The notes under the pieces: generated by a model
What the model was told of the DNA's origin: nothing
Seen by the model: the letters and a program-made list of their open reading frames with translations, nothing else
The model's database searches: none
Part shown: positions 1 through 6,603 of the stretch, piece by piece
Position numbering within the stretch: position 1 is the first letter of the stretch
Layout of the letters: each line of letters opens with the position of its first letter
NCBI GenBank assembly: GCA_029946075.1
Contig: JAQSDT010000006.1
Span: forward strand, 1 to 9,568
Reading direction: 5' to 3'
Origin: a bacterium
GTDB lineage: Bacteria; Pseudomonadota; Alphaproteobacteria; Rhizobiales; Xanthobacteraceae
Length of the DNA stretch: 9,568 nucleotides
Program-made: the position numbers and the translations under genes

Positions 1-78
1 ATCATGTCAGGGCGTTGACGGTATGGTGGCTGCCAGCGGTCAATTTTGCTCACGCGCAAGGCAGGAAACACCGTAGAA
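1..78. other. Left-edge stretch downstream of potI, no supported gene
   Basis: This stretch follows the potI stop codon on the minus strand. I see no convincing intrinsic terminator in it (no GC stem followed by a T run on either strand). A minus-strand frame opens at a GTG at 53-51 and stays open to the window edge, beginning VSKIDRWQPPYRQR. It lacks a clear Shine-Dalgarno, so it is only a possible start of a further operon gene. A plus-strand frame from position 2 to a TAG at 74-76 is also open but resembles nothing I recognise. Confidence 0.3.
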
Positions 79-894
79 TTACAGGGGCGCCGCGCTCTCG
101 CCCCGCGCGCTGGTGAGTTTTGTGGCGAACGACGCCGCCACGATGACGACGGTGATCAATCCCAGCACCAGCGTGCAGATGGCGTTGATCTCAGGCTTCA
201 CCCCGAGCCGCACCTCCGAATAGATCCGGATCGGCAGCGTCGCCGAGCCGGGGCCGGTGGTAAAACTCGCGATCACGACATCGTCGAGCGACAGCGTGAA
301 CGCCAGCATCCAGCCGGCGGCGATCGCCGGCAGGATCAGCGGCAGCGTCACCGACAGAAACGCCCGGAGCGGATCGCAGCCGAGATCCATCGCGGCTTCC
401 TCCAGGCTGCGGTCGAGCGAGGCGAGCCGCGACTGGACGACGACGGTGACGAAGCACATCGTCAGCGTGGTGTGCGCGATGGCGACGGTCCAGAAGCCGC
501 GCTCGGCATTGAGCCCGACGAACAGCAGCAGCAGCGACAGCCCGGAGATCACCTCGGGCATGACCAGCGGCGAATACAGCATGCCGGAAAACAGCGCCCT
601 TCCCTTGAAGCGTTCGCCGCGCGCCAGCCCGACCGCAGCCAGCGTACCGAGCAGCGTCGCCACCGTCGCCGATACCGCGGCGACGCGCAGGCTCATCCAG
701 GCGGCATCGAGCATCGCGCGGTCGTTAAAAAATTCATGGTACCAGCGCAGCGACCAGCCGCCCCATACCGTGACGAGGCGCGATTCGTTGAAGGAATAGA
801 TGACGAGGATGACGATCGGCAGATAGAGAAACGCCAGCCCCAGCGCCAGCGAGGTGATGTTGAACCGCGAGATGCCGCCAACCTTGCGTGCCAT
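79..894 (-). CDS. potI: Polyamine-type ABC transporter permease (PotI-like)
   Basis: The product is 271 residues and is the second inner-membrane permease of a putrescine/spermidine-type importer, forming the channel as a heterodimer with PotH. Several hydrophobic segments are visible: about 14-33, 68-90, 103-127, 135-155, 183-203 and 237-256, which is the usual six-helix pattern. The cytoplasmic EAA loop that docks on the ATPase is present at about 164-185 (EEAAMDLG, then LRAFLSVTLPLILPAI). The start is the ATG at 894-892, which shares one base with the potH stop (TGATG) and follows GGAGG at 9 nt spacing. An upstream in-frame extension to 1107 is antisense-like readthrough inside potH and was discarded. 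E. coli PotI is of similar length (about 281). The family is clear. The exact substrate (putrescine, spermidine or another cation) cannot be read from a permease. Confidence 0.9.
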   Translation of the reverse strand: MARKVGGISRFNITSLALGLAFLYLPIVILVIYSFNESRLVTVWGGWSLRWYHEFFNDRAMLDAAWMSLRVAAVSATVATLLGTLAAVGLARGERFKGRALFSGMLYSPLVMPEVISGLSLLLLFVGLNAERGFWTVAIAHTTLTMCFVTVVVQSRLASLDRSLEEAAMDLGCDPLRAFLSVTLPLILPAIAAGWMLAFTLSLDDVVIASFTTGPGSATLPIRIYSEVRLGVKPEINAICTLVLGLITVVIVAASFATKLTSARGESAAPL

Positions 895-1808
895 CAGCCT
901 GTGCCTCCGAGCTGGCGGCGCTGCAGCCGGTCGTACAGCAGCAGCGGCGGCACCAGCAGCAACAGCAGCGCGACCGCGGCGGCCGCCGCCACCGGCCAGT
1001 CCTTGTTGGTGAAGAATTCCAGCCACAGCGTCTGCCCGATCATCATCGAGCCGGAGCCGGCCAGCAAATCCGGAATCACGAATTCGCCGACGATCGGGAT
1101 GAAGCACAGCAACGCACCGGCGCCGACGCCCGGCAGCGACAGCGGGAACGTCACCAGCCAGAACGCCTGCCGCGGCGAGGAGCCGAGATCGGCGGCGGCT
1201 TCCAGCAACGTGCCGTCGAGTTTCGCAAGCGTCGCGTAGAGCGGCAGGATCATGAACGGCAGATAGGAGTAGACGATGCCGATATACATCGCGGTATCGG
1301 TCGAGAGCCAGACCACCGGTGCCGAAACGAGGTGCAGCGCCAGCAGCACCTTATTGAGCAGGCCGTCATGCTGCAGAATGTTGATCCAGGCGTAGATCCG
1401 GATCAGGAACGAGGTCCAGAACGGCACGATCACCAGCATCATCGCGATCGGCTGCCAGCGCTGCGGCAGCCGTGCCATGCCATAGGCAATCGGGTAGCCG
1501 ATCAGCAGCAGGATGAGGGTCGCCGTAACCGCGACGACGATGCTGCGCAGATACGACGAGATGTAGAGACTGTCGGAGACCAGCAGCTTGAAATTATCCG
1601 GCGTCAGCTGTGCCAGCGCGGCCTCGAACGCCTGCCACCCCTCGGTGAGGTCGAACAGCGGCACGTAAGGCGGCTGCGCGATGGCGGTCTGCGACAGGCT
1701 GATCTTCAGCACGAAACCGAACGGCACCAGGAAGAACAGCACCATCCAGACGTAGGGTGCGATCGCGGCGTAACGCGCCGGGCGGGCGAAGATGCGGCGC
1801 GCGCTCAT
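894..1808 (-). CDS. potH: Polyamine-type ABC transporter permease (PotH-like)
   Basis: The product is 304 residues and is the first permease subunit of the importer. An N-terminal hydrophobic helix lies at about 14-36 (YAAIAPYVWMVLFFLVPFGF), followed by a periplasmic stretch. Further membrane segments lie at about 88-110, 120-145, 172-192, 220-245 and 272-292. The EAA loop is at 203-209 (EAAADLG) with the following FPLSLPGV, the contact site for PotG. I chose the ATG at 1808-1806 because it overlaps the potG stop in the classic ATGA arrangement, which implies translational coupling. The longer frame to 1844 adds 12 residues that lie inside potG. The gene overlaps potI by one base at its 3' end. 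It resembles E. coli PotH (about 317 residues) in organisation. Assignment to the polyamine branch rests on the family match and the neighbouring genes. Confidence 0.9.
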   Translation of the reverse strand: MSARRIFARPARYAAIAPYVWMVLFFLVPFGFVLKISLSQTAIAQPPYVPLFDLTEGWQAFEAALAQLTPDNFKLLVSDSLYISSYLRSIVVAVTATLILLLIGYPIAYGMARLPQRWQPIAMMLVIVPFWTSFLIRIYAWINILQHDGLLNKVLLALHLVSAPVVWLSTDTAMYIGIVYSYLPFMILPLYATLAKLDGTLLEAAADLGSSPRQAFWLVTFPLSLPGVGAGALLCFIPIVGEFVIPDLLAGSGSMMIGQTLWLEFFTNKDWPVAAAAAVALLLLLVPPLLLYDRLQRRQLGGTG

Positions 1809-2983
1809 TGTTCCAGCACCACGCAATCGTCGGGCGAGAACCACGCCACCACGCGCTGACCGGTACTGTAGGCGTCGACATCGAGCCGCGCGGTGTTGGC
1901 CATCGACGAGCGCACCACGCCACCAGCGTCGAGCTTGACCTTGTAGACCGTGAGCCCGCCGAGATAGCTGACGTCGGTAACCACGCCTTCAAGCCGGTTG
2001 AACGTGCCCGCATTGTCCGATATCGGGCCGCGGCGCGACAGTTTTACCTTCTCGGGGCGGATCGCGACCGAGAGCACCGGCCTGGTGACGGGTTGCCGCG
2101 GCTCGGCCACCACGATATTGCCGCCGTCGCGGGTCGCGATCGTCAGGCGATGCTGCCCGCTCGAAGCAACTTCGCCTTCGAACAGATTGACGTCGCCGAC
2201 GAACTCGGCGACCCAGCGCGAACGCGGCGCCTCATAAAGTTCGCGCGGGCCCGCGACCTGCTCGAGCCGGCCGGCGTCCATCACGCCGATCCGGTTCGCC
2301 ATCGTCATCGCCTCTTCCTGGTCGTGGGTGACGACGATGAAGGTCATGCCGAGCCGGCGTTGCAGTTCCATCAATTCCAGTTGCGTGCGCTCGCGCAGCT
2401 TCTTGTCGAGTGCGGCGAGCGGTTCGTCGAGCAGCAGAACCCTGGGCCGCCGCGCCAGCGAGCGGGCCAGCGCCACGCGCTGCTTCTGGCCGCCGGAGAG
2501 CTGGTCCGGCTTGCGTTTCTCCATGCCCTCCAGCTTGACCAGCGCGACCATCTCCGACACGCGGGTATCGATGTCGGCGCGCGCCATGCCGGCGCGCTTC
2601 AATCCGAACGCGATGTTGTCGCGCACGGAAAGATGCGGAAACAGCGCGTAGTTCTGGAACATCATGTTGACCGGCCGCTCGTGTGGCAACACCGGCGCGA
2701 TATCGCGGCCACCGAGCAGGATGCGGCCCTCATCCGGCGTCTCGAAACCGGCCAGCATCCGCAGCAGCGTGGTCTTGCCGCAACCGCTCGGGCCCAGCAG
2801 CGCAAAGAATTCGCCTGCCCTGATGTCGAGCGACAGCCTGTCCACCGCACGAAAATTCCCGAATTTCTTCGAAACCGCCTCGATACGCAGCAGCGGCATA
2901 TCGCCATCGGCCTCGGCCGGAGGCGCGTCGATCTCGGGCTCGCCGATTTCTGGCTTGCCGGTTTCCGGCGATTCCTCGGTCAT
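1805..2983 (-). CDS. potG: Polyamine-type ABC transporter ATP-binding protein (PotG-like)
   Basis: The product is 392 residues and is the cytoplasmic ATPase that powers the PotH/PotI channel. All nucleotide-binding motifs are intact: Walker A GPSGCGKTT (64-72), Q-loop Gln110 (MMFQNYALFPHL), signature LSGGQ (162-166), Walker B VLLLDEP (182-188), D-loop ALD (191-193) and switch His220. After the ATPase core (to about 262) comes a C-terminal TOBE region (about 300-388, including VAIRPEKVKL) typical of the PotA/PotG/MalK class. An acidic, proline-rich N-terminal tail of about 28 residues built of five-residue repeats precedes the usual family start. The ATG at 2983 is preceded by AGGTG close to the start; Met29 is an alternative start. 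The gene is first in the operon visible here, and its stop overlaps potH. The usual PotF-type binding protein gene does not lie immediately upstream, where a divergent gene begins. Confidence 0.92.
   Translation of the reverse strand: MTEESPETGKPEIGEPEIDAPPAEADGDMPLLRIEAVSKKFGNFRAVDRLSLDIRAGEFFALLGPSGCGKTTLLRMLAGFETPDEGRILLGGRDIAPVLPHERPVNMMFQNYALFPHLSVRDNIAFGLKRAGMARADIDTRVSEMVALVKLEGMEKRKPDQLSGGQKQRVALARSLARRPRVLLLDEPLAALDKKLRERTQLELMELQRRLGMTFIVVTHDQEEAMTMANRIGVMDAGRLEQVAGPRELYEAPRSRWVAEFVGDVNLFEGEVASSGQHRLTIATRDGGNIVVAEPRQPVTRPVLSVAIRPEKVKLSRRGPISDNAGTFNRLEGVVTDVSYLGGLTVYKVKLDAGGVVRSSMANTARLDVDAYSTGQRVVAWFSPDDCVVLEQ
2927..2971 (-). repeat. Imperfect 15-bp tandem repeat in the potG 5' end
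   Basis: Three consecutive 15-bp units encode the pentapeptides SPETG, KPEIG and EPEID (PotG residues 5-19). The units are clearly related at DNA level. They form a short acidic, proline-rich tail ahead of the ATPase domain. It looks like a small slippage expansion rather than a functional motif I recognise. Confidence 0.6.
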
Positions 2984-3010
2984 GTCACCTGCCCGCCCCT
3001 TCGTGACCGC

Positions 3011-3039
3011 ACGCTAGCGGCGGATCGGCATTCCCTCAA
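3011..3039 (-). promoter_or_regulatory. Possible sigma70-type promoter for the potGHI operon
   Basis: On the minus strand a TTGAGG box (3039-3034) is followed, after exactly 17 bases, by TAGCGT (3016-3011). The implied start would lie near 3004, about 20 bases before the potG ATG. The -10 box matches the consensus only weakly (T, A and final T), so this is a suggestion. The paired palindromes at 3046-3071 would sit at roughly -42 to -67, a typical activator position. Confidence 0.3.
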
Positions 3040-3045
3040 CCGGCA

Positions 3046-3059
3046 GGCCGCATGCGGCC
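3046..3059. promoter_or_regulatory. Perfect 14-bp palindrome, candidate operator A
   Basis: GGCCGCATGCGGCC reads identically on both strands with no mismatch. It lies in the divergent potG/TPR intergenic region and shares its last two bases with a second 14-bp perfect palindrome. GC-rich palindromes occur by chance in such genomes more often than AT-rich ones, so taken alone this one is weaker than its neighbour. No regulator can be named from the sequence. Confidence 0.45.
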
Positions 3060-3071
3060 ACAATATTGTGG
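3058..3071. promoter_or_regulatory. Perfect 14-bp palindrome, candidate operator B
   Basis: CCACAATATTGTGG is a perfect dyad with an AT-rich centre, unusual in this GC-rich background. It sits 60-73 bases before the TPR start codon and overlaps the best -35-like element of that gene (TTGTGG, 3066-3071). This is what one expects of a dimeric repressor site. The symmetry suits a homodimeric regulator (GntR, TetR, MarR or LacI class) better than the AraC protein encoded nearby, since AraC members usually bind direct repeats. Confidence 0.5.
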
Positions 3072-3096
3072 ATGCCCCGTATCGGTCTGCTAGGCT
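3066..3096 (+). promoter_or_regulatory. Possible promoter for the TPR gene
   Basis: The candidate is TTGTGG (3066-3071), a 19-base spacer, then TAGGCT (3091-3096) preceded by TG one base upstream, as in an extended -10. The spacer is longer than ideal and both boxes are imperfect. The start would fall near 3103, giving a leader of about 28 bases. Its -35 lies inside palindrome B. Confidence 0.28.
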
Positions 3097-3118
3097 TGCG
3101 GCCAGCGAACTGCCGCCC

Positions 3119-3123
3119 AAGGA
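3119..3123 (+). promoter_or_regulatory. Ribosome binding site fixing the TPR gene start
   Basis: AAGGA lies 7 bases before the ATG at 3131. This matters because the same frame is open far upstream, back to 1757 through the antisense of potG, so the frame alone does not locate the start. The site and the divergent promoter layout both support 3131. Confidence 0.75.
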
Positions 3124-3130
3124 CAAGAAA

Positions 3131-4441
3131 ATGAACCGGGACCGATATGATCTGCCGCTGACCACCAGTTCGGACCGCGCCGCGGCGCATTACCGTGAAG
3201 GCGTAGACTACATGCTGTCGGCCTGGCACGGCGCCGAGGACGCCTTCGACAAGGCGATTGCGGCAGACCCGGGCTTTGCGCTGGCGCATATCGGGCGCGC
3301 CCGCCTGCATCAGCTCAACATGGAAGGCGGCAAGGCCCGCGCGATGGCGGCACAGGCCCGCGAGCTCGTTGCCGGCGCGACGCCGCGCGAGAAGAGCCAA
3401 GTCGAGATCATCGCCGCCGTCATCGAGGGCAAGCCGAAAGTCGCAATACCGGCCGGCGAGGCTCATCTCGACGACCATCCGCGCGACGCGCAGGTTCTGT
3501 CGATGCTGCTCGGTGCCTTCGGCCTCTATGCTTTCTCGGGCCGCCCCGACCACGACGCCGCCAAACTTGCAATCTGCGAGAAGCACGCCGGCCACTACGG
3601 CGAGGACTGGTGGTTCACCAGCTATCTCGGCTGGTCGCACACCGAGGCGGGCAACCTTGGCACCGGCCGCAAGCTGTCCGAACGCGCGGTGGAACTGCGC
3701 GCGGCCAACGCCAACGCCGCGCATGGACTTTCGCACGTGATGTTCGAACAAGGCGATATGGAAGCCGGCCGCGTGTTCCTGTCGCAATGGATGCCGGCGC
3801 ATGATCGGCAAAGTTTTCTGCACGGCCATCTGGCCTGGCACACCGCGCTGACCCTGCTCGACGCCGACGATCCCGCCGGTGCGCTCGGTATCTACGAACA
3901 ACATATCAAGCCGGCAGACCGACCCTACCCGCCGCTGAACATCTTTACGGACGGCGCCTCGTTGCTGTGGCGGCTCTCGCTGGCCGGCCAAACCGGGCTG
4001 GAGGAACATCTGCGCGACATCGCGGCCTATGGCGAGAAGCATTTTCCGCAAGCCGGCGCGCATTTCGCGGACGTCCATTTCGCGCTGGCGGCGGCGGACG
4101 GCGATGCGTTCGACGCGCGACTGTCGCAACTGGAGGCGCGCGCCGCCGACGGCAAGCTGCTGCCCGGCCGGGCCGCCATCGACCTCTGCCGCGGTGTGCT
4201 GGCGTTCGCCACCGGCGACAATGACGGCGCGATCCGCCTGCTCGAACCCGCGATGGCCGAGCTGGCGCGAATTGGCGGCAGCCACGCCCAGCGCGAATTG
4301 TGGGAAGACACGCTGATCGTCGCCTGTTTGCGCGCCGGACAAGGCGACCGGGCCTCCGGCCGCATCTCCGCCCGGCTCGACCGCAGGCCTTCGGCCCGCG
4401 ACGAAGCCTGGGCGCGCGCGGCGCGCGGCGATACCGCTTGA
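3131..4441 (+). CDS. Tetratricopeptide repeat protein, TTC38/StaR-like family
   Basis: The product is 436 residues, probably cytoplasmic, with no signal peptide or membrane segment. It is an all-helical repeat protein. A TPR-like pair lies near residues 15-80 (ALAHIGRARLH, then AMAAQARELV), and others lie near 160-215, 235-262 and 345-405. Family hallmarks are visible: NAAHGLSHVMFEQGD (195-209), HGHLAWHTAL (231-240), FTDGASLLWRL (272-282) and GGSHAQRELWEDTLI (382-396). These match what I know of the TTC38/StaR-like group found in bacteria, plants and animals, whose biochemical role is not established; a protein-interaction scaffold is the default inference. It is divergent from potG and followed by an AraC gene on the same strand. 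A 6-bp hairpin directly follows the stop. Family assignment is fairly firm; function is open. Confidence 0.85.
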   Translation: MNRDRYDLPLTTSSDRAAAHYREGVDYMLSAWHGAEDAFDKAIAADPGFALAHIGRARLHQLNMEGGKARAMAAQARELVAGATPREKSQVEIIAAVIEGKPKVAIPAGEAHLDDHPRDAQVLSMLLGAFGLYAFSGRPDHDAAKLAICEKHAGHYGEDWWFTSYLGWSHTEAGNLGTGRKLSERAVELRAANANAAHGLSHVMFEQGDMEAGRVFLSQWMPAHDRQSFLHGHLAWHTALTLLDADDPAGALGIYEQHIKPADRPYPPLNIFTDGASLLWRLSLAGQTGLEEHLRDIAAYGEKHFPQAGAHFADVHFALAAADGDAFDARLSQLEARAADGKLLPGRAAIDLCRGVLAFATGDNDGAIRLLEPAMAELARIGGSHAQRELWEDTLIVACLRAGQGDRASGRISARLDRRPSARDEAWARAARGDTA

Positions 4442-4458
4442 CCGGGGCGGAACCCCGG
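4442..4458 (+). terminator. Short GC hairpin after the TPR stop, weak terminator candidate
   Basis: CCGGGG, a five-base loop (CGGAA) and CCCCGG form a perfect 6-bp stem that begins on the base after the TGA. No T tract follows, so it is not a classical intrinsic terminator. It could protect the 3' end, weakly slow polymerase, or be incidental in GC-rich DNA. Confidence 0.3.
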
Positions 4459-4493
4459 GTCGGCCCACGCGGCACGCCAACGGACCGGCCGTA

Positions 4494-4513
4494 GGAATTC
4501 CGAAAAAAATTCC
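4494..4513. promoter_or_regulatory. AT-rich inverted repeat upstream of the AraC gene
   Basis: GGAATT (4494-4499) and AATTCC (4508-4513) are arms separated by an 8-base A-rich spacer containing a run of seven A. This is the only AT-rich patch in the 144-bp TPR/AraC gap. It lies about 73-92 bases before the preferred AraC start codon, a position compatible with a promoter or regulator site. I cannot assign clear -35/-10 boxes in the gap. Confidence 0.25.
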
Positions 4514-4585
4514 CGCGCCGGCGTGAACGCACTCCGATCTCAACGCGACAATCGGGTGAAGCTGATTGCCGGATCGGGGGGACCG

Positions 4586-5557
4586 ATGCAGGATTTCGGA
4601 TCGCAGCGGCGCGTTCACATCTCGACGGACGCATTCGAAGAAGACAAGCGTCTTGCGATGTGGCGCGAACTCTACGGCCGTGGCATCGCCAATGTCGATA
4701 TCGAGCCGATCGGCGACGGTCCGTTCCATGCCGACGTCACGTTTCACCTCTTGCCCAATGTCAGTATCGCCGCCGGGTCCCGCTCGCCCGCGCATTACCG
4801 GGTGACGCCGGAACTGCTCAAGCAGGGCCGCGATATCGTTGCACTCAGCATCCTGCGGAGCGGCGATGCCTCCGCCACGCAATTCGGCAAGGAACTGATC
4901 GGCGGGATCGGCAGCGCCAGCGTACTGACGGCCACCGATCCCTCGGTCAGCACGCTGCATACCGAAGGCAGCTTCATCACCCTTGCGCTGTCGCGGCCCG
5001 CGCTCGCCGAACTGGCGCCCAATTTCGCGGCTGCCTTCGGCCGTTCGATTCCCAGCGACAATCCGGCGCTGGGCCTGCTGATCAAGTATCTCGACGCCGT
5101 GCTGGCTTCCGACGAGCTCGCCTACACCGATATCGCTCGCTCCGCTTCCGCCCACATCCTCGACCTGGTGTCGCTTGCGCTTGGTGCATATGGCGACCGC
5201 GCCGAACTGGCAGCCGGCGGCGCGAAGGCGGCACGATTGAAGTCCATCAAGGCGGACATCGTGGGCATGCTCGACCGCAACGACCTGTCATCGGACATGG
5301 TCGCAGGACGCCACGGCATCTCGTCGCGCTATGTCCGAAAGCTGTTCGAGGAGGACGGAACCTCGTTCACCGCATTCCTGCTCGGCCAACGCCTGACGCG
5401 CATGCGCCGGATGCTGCTGGATTCGCGCCATGGCCACCTGACGATCGCCCAGCTCGCCCACAGCAACGGCTTCAACGACATTTCCTATTTCAACCGCGCC
5501 TTCCGCCGCCGCTTCGGCGCGACACCGTCCGATATGCGCAAATCGGGCCGGAAATAA
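4586..5557 (+). CDS. AraC-family transcriptional regulator
   Basis: The product is 323 residues and DNA-binding. The N-terminal portion (about 10-175) resembles the AraC-binding-like domain of FeaR-type regulators (MWRELYGRGIANVDIEPIG, later TEGSFITLALSR); its ligand cannot be told. The C-terminal AraC/XylS DNA-binding domain occupies about 225-320, with two helix-turn-helix units: SSDMVAGRHGISSRYVRKLF (from about 236) and TIAQLAHSNGFNDISYFNRAF (about 286-306), ending with the characteristic FRRRFGATPSDMR. I prefer the ATG at 4586 because a GGGGGGA Shine-Dalgarno lies about 4 bases upstream. A GTG at 4523 would add 21 residues without a good ribosome site. It lies downstream of the TPR gene on the same strand and converges on the cyclase gene. 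Its targets are unknown; the TPR/pot region is a natural guess. Confidence 0.92.
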   Translation: MQDFGSQRRVHISTDAFEEDKRLAMWRELYGRGIANVDIEPIGDGPFHADVTFHLLPNVSIAAGSRSPAHYRVTPELLKQGRDIVALSILRSGDASATQFGKELIGGIGSASVLTATDPSVSTLHTEGSFITLALSRPALAELAPNFAAAFGRSIPSDNPALGLLIKYLDAVLASDELAYTDIARSASAHILDLVSLALGAYGDRAELAAGGAKAARLKSIKADIVGMLDRNDLSSDMVAGRHGISSRYVRKLFEEDGTSFTAFLLGQRLTRMRRMLLDSRHGHLTIAQLAHSNGFNDISYFNRAFRRRFGATPSDMRKSGRK

Positions 5558-5577
5558 CTCACGACCGGCAACAGCTG

Positions 5578-6594
5578 CTAGATGCGGCGCTCGACGGCAA
5601 ATATCTCGATGGCTGCCTTTCGCCCGCGGAACTGAACTTGCCCGAGCGGCTCGGCGGACAAGGCCGGCTTGGGCATGACGTGGCGCAACAAATCAGAAGA
5701 CACCAGCAAGTTCCGGCCGGCTTCCTTGCAATGCTCCTGCAGCCGCGCCGTCACGTTCACGGTATCGCCGAAATAGGCAAGCTGGCGCCGCGAGCTGCCG
5801 CATTCGCTGATCACCACGTGACCGGAATGCAGGCCGGCCCGGAACCCCGGCACCATGCCGAACTCCTGCCGGTAGGATTCAGCCTTTTCCGCGATGCAGT
5901 CGACGATCGCGAAGAAGCAGTCGATAGAACGTCCATCCCTCGTTCGGTCATCGAGCGGCCAGGTCACGATGACCTCATCGCCGACATAGGCGTGAACTTC
6001 GCCGCCATGCGCGACGATCGCAGCGTCGATATCGAAGAAAAAGCGCGTGAGAAGATTTTGCACACGCAACTCGCCCATCGATTCGGCGAGCGATGTCGAG
6101 CCTGCAAGATCGAGGAACATCAGCACGCGCGCTTCCCGAACCGGCGTTCGGTATCGGCCGAGCGCCACATTGAGGAGCACCCGGCTGCCGACCAGCCGGG
6201 TCAGCTCGAAAATCGCGCCGATCAGCAGCGCCCCGAAAAACGCGGCCGCAGCGATCCTGGGAAATTTTTCGACCAGCCAGCGGGCTTCAATTCCATGCCA
6301 ATTGAGCAGCGATTCCAGCAGCAGAATGGACAATGCAATGACGATAGCCATCGCCGCGGAACGCACGGCGAGGTCCGTCAACAGCGGCCATCGGCTGATC
6401 CAGCCGCTTCGCCGGGAGGCAAAATAAAGATGCGTCGTCCAGCCGGCGAGTGCGACGCCGAAACCATGGAGGCCGCTACGCAGATAGTTCGCCGCGGTGC
6501 CTTCCTCCGGACTGTCCACGAGGTAGCGCAACGTCATCCCGAACAGCATGCCGAACACAGCGACGACGACGGTCGGACCGATGGAGCGCCGCAT
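5578..6594 (-). CDS. Membrane-anchored class III adenylate/guanylate cyclase
   Basis: The product is 338 residues. Four hydrophobic segments (about 6-22, 38-58, 74-97 and 112-136) form a membrane anchor, followed by a class III nucleotide cyclase domain (about 153-335) facing the cytoplasm. Visible catalytic residues are the metal-binding Asp162 (MFLDLAGST) and Asp206 (YVGDEV), and the transition-state Asn280 and Arg284 (FGDTVNVTARL). The two purine-selecting positions are both alanine: Ala202, where Lys is usual, and Ala273, where Asp or Thr/Ser is usual. cAMP production is therefore likely but unproven. There is no HAMP domain. Two ATGs are possible. The one at 6594 has AGGGA six bases upstream, whereas the one at 6600 has AGGGA directly abutting it; I chose 6594. 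The gene lies 9 bases after the GlpD-like stop, and its ribosome site overlaps that TAG, so the two genes are probably coupled. Confidence 0.9.
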   Translation of the reverse strand: MRRSIGPTVVVAVFGMLFGMTLRYLVDSPEEGTAANYLRSGLHGFGVALAGWTTHLYFASRRSGWISRWPLLTDLAVRSAAMAIVIALSILLLESLLNWHGIEARWLVEKFPRIAAAAFFGALLIGAIFELTRLVGSRVLLNVALGRYRTPVREARVLMFLDLAGSTSLAESMGELRVQNLLTRFFFDIDAAIVAHGGEVHAYVGDEVIVTWPLDDRTRDGRSIDCFFAIVDCIAEKAESYRQEFGMVPGFRAGLHSGHVVISECGSSRRQLAYFGDTVNVTARLQEHCKEAGRNLLVSSDLLRHVMPKPALSAEPLGQVQFRGRKAAIEIFAVERRI

Positions 6595-6603
6595 CTGCAT
6601 TCC

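Noticed and set aside
46..1859. Plus-strand open frames opposite potI and potH (397 and 323 codons)
   Set aside because: They are antisense to membrane proteins with conserved EAA loops, and their translations are Gln/Arg-rich without motifs.
3012..3019. 8-bp palindrome CGCTAGCG in the divergent intergenic region
   Set aside because: It is too short and GC-biased to call as an operator on its own; it falls within the possible potG -10 region but adds no further evidence.
1757..3130. In-frame upstream extension of the TPR protein through the antisense of potG
   Set aside because: The extension overlaps a well-supported ATPase gene on the other strand and reads as Arg/His-rich noise. A good ribosome site places the real start at 3131.
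4523..4585. GTG start for the AraC gene adding 21 residues
   Set aside because: There is no suitable Shine-Dalgarno, and the ATG at 4586 has a strong purine tract at correct spacing; the extra residues are not part of the recognised domain.
3014..5155. Minus-strand open frame of 713 codons opposite the TPR and AraC genes
   Set aside because: It is antisense to two clearly recognisable proteins, has no domain signature and has a compositionally biased translation.
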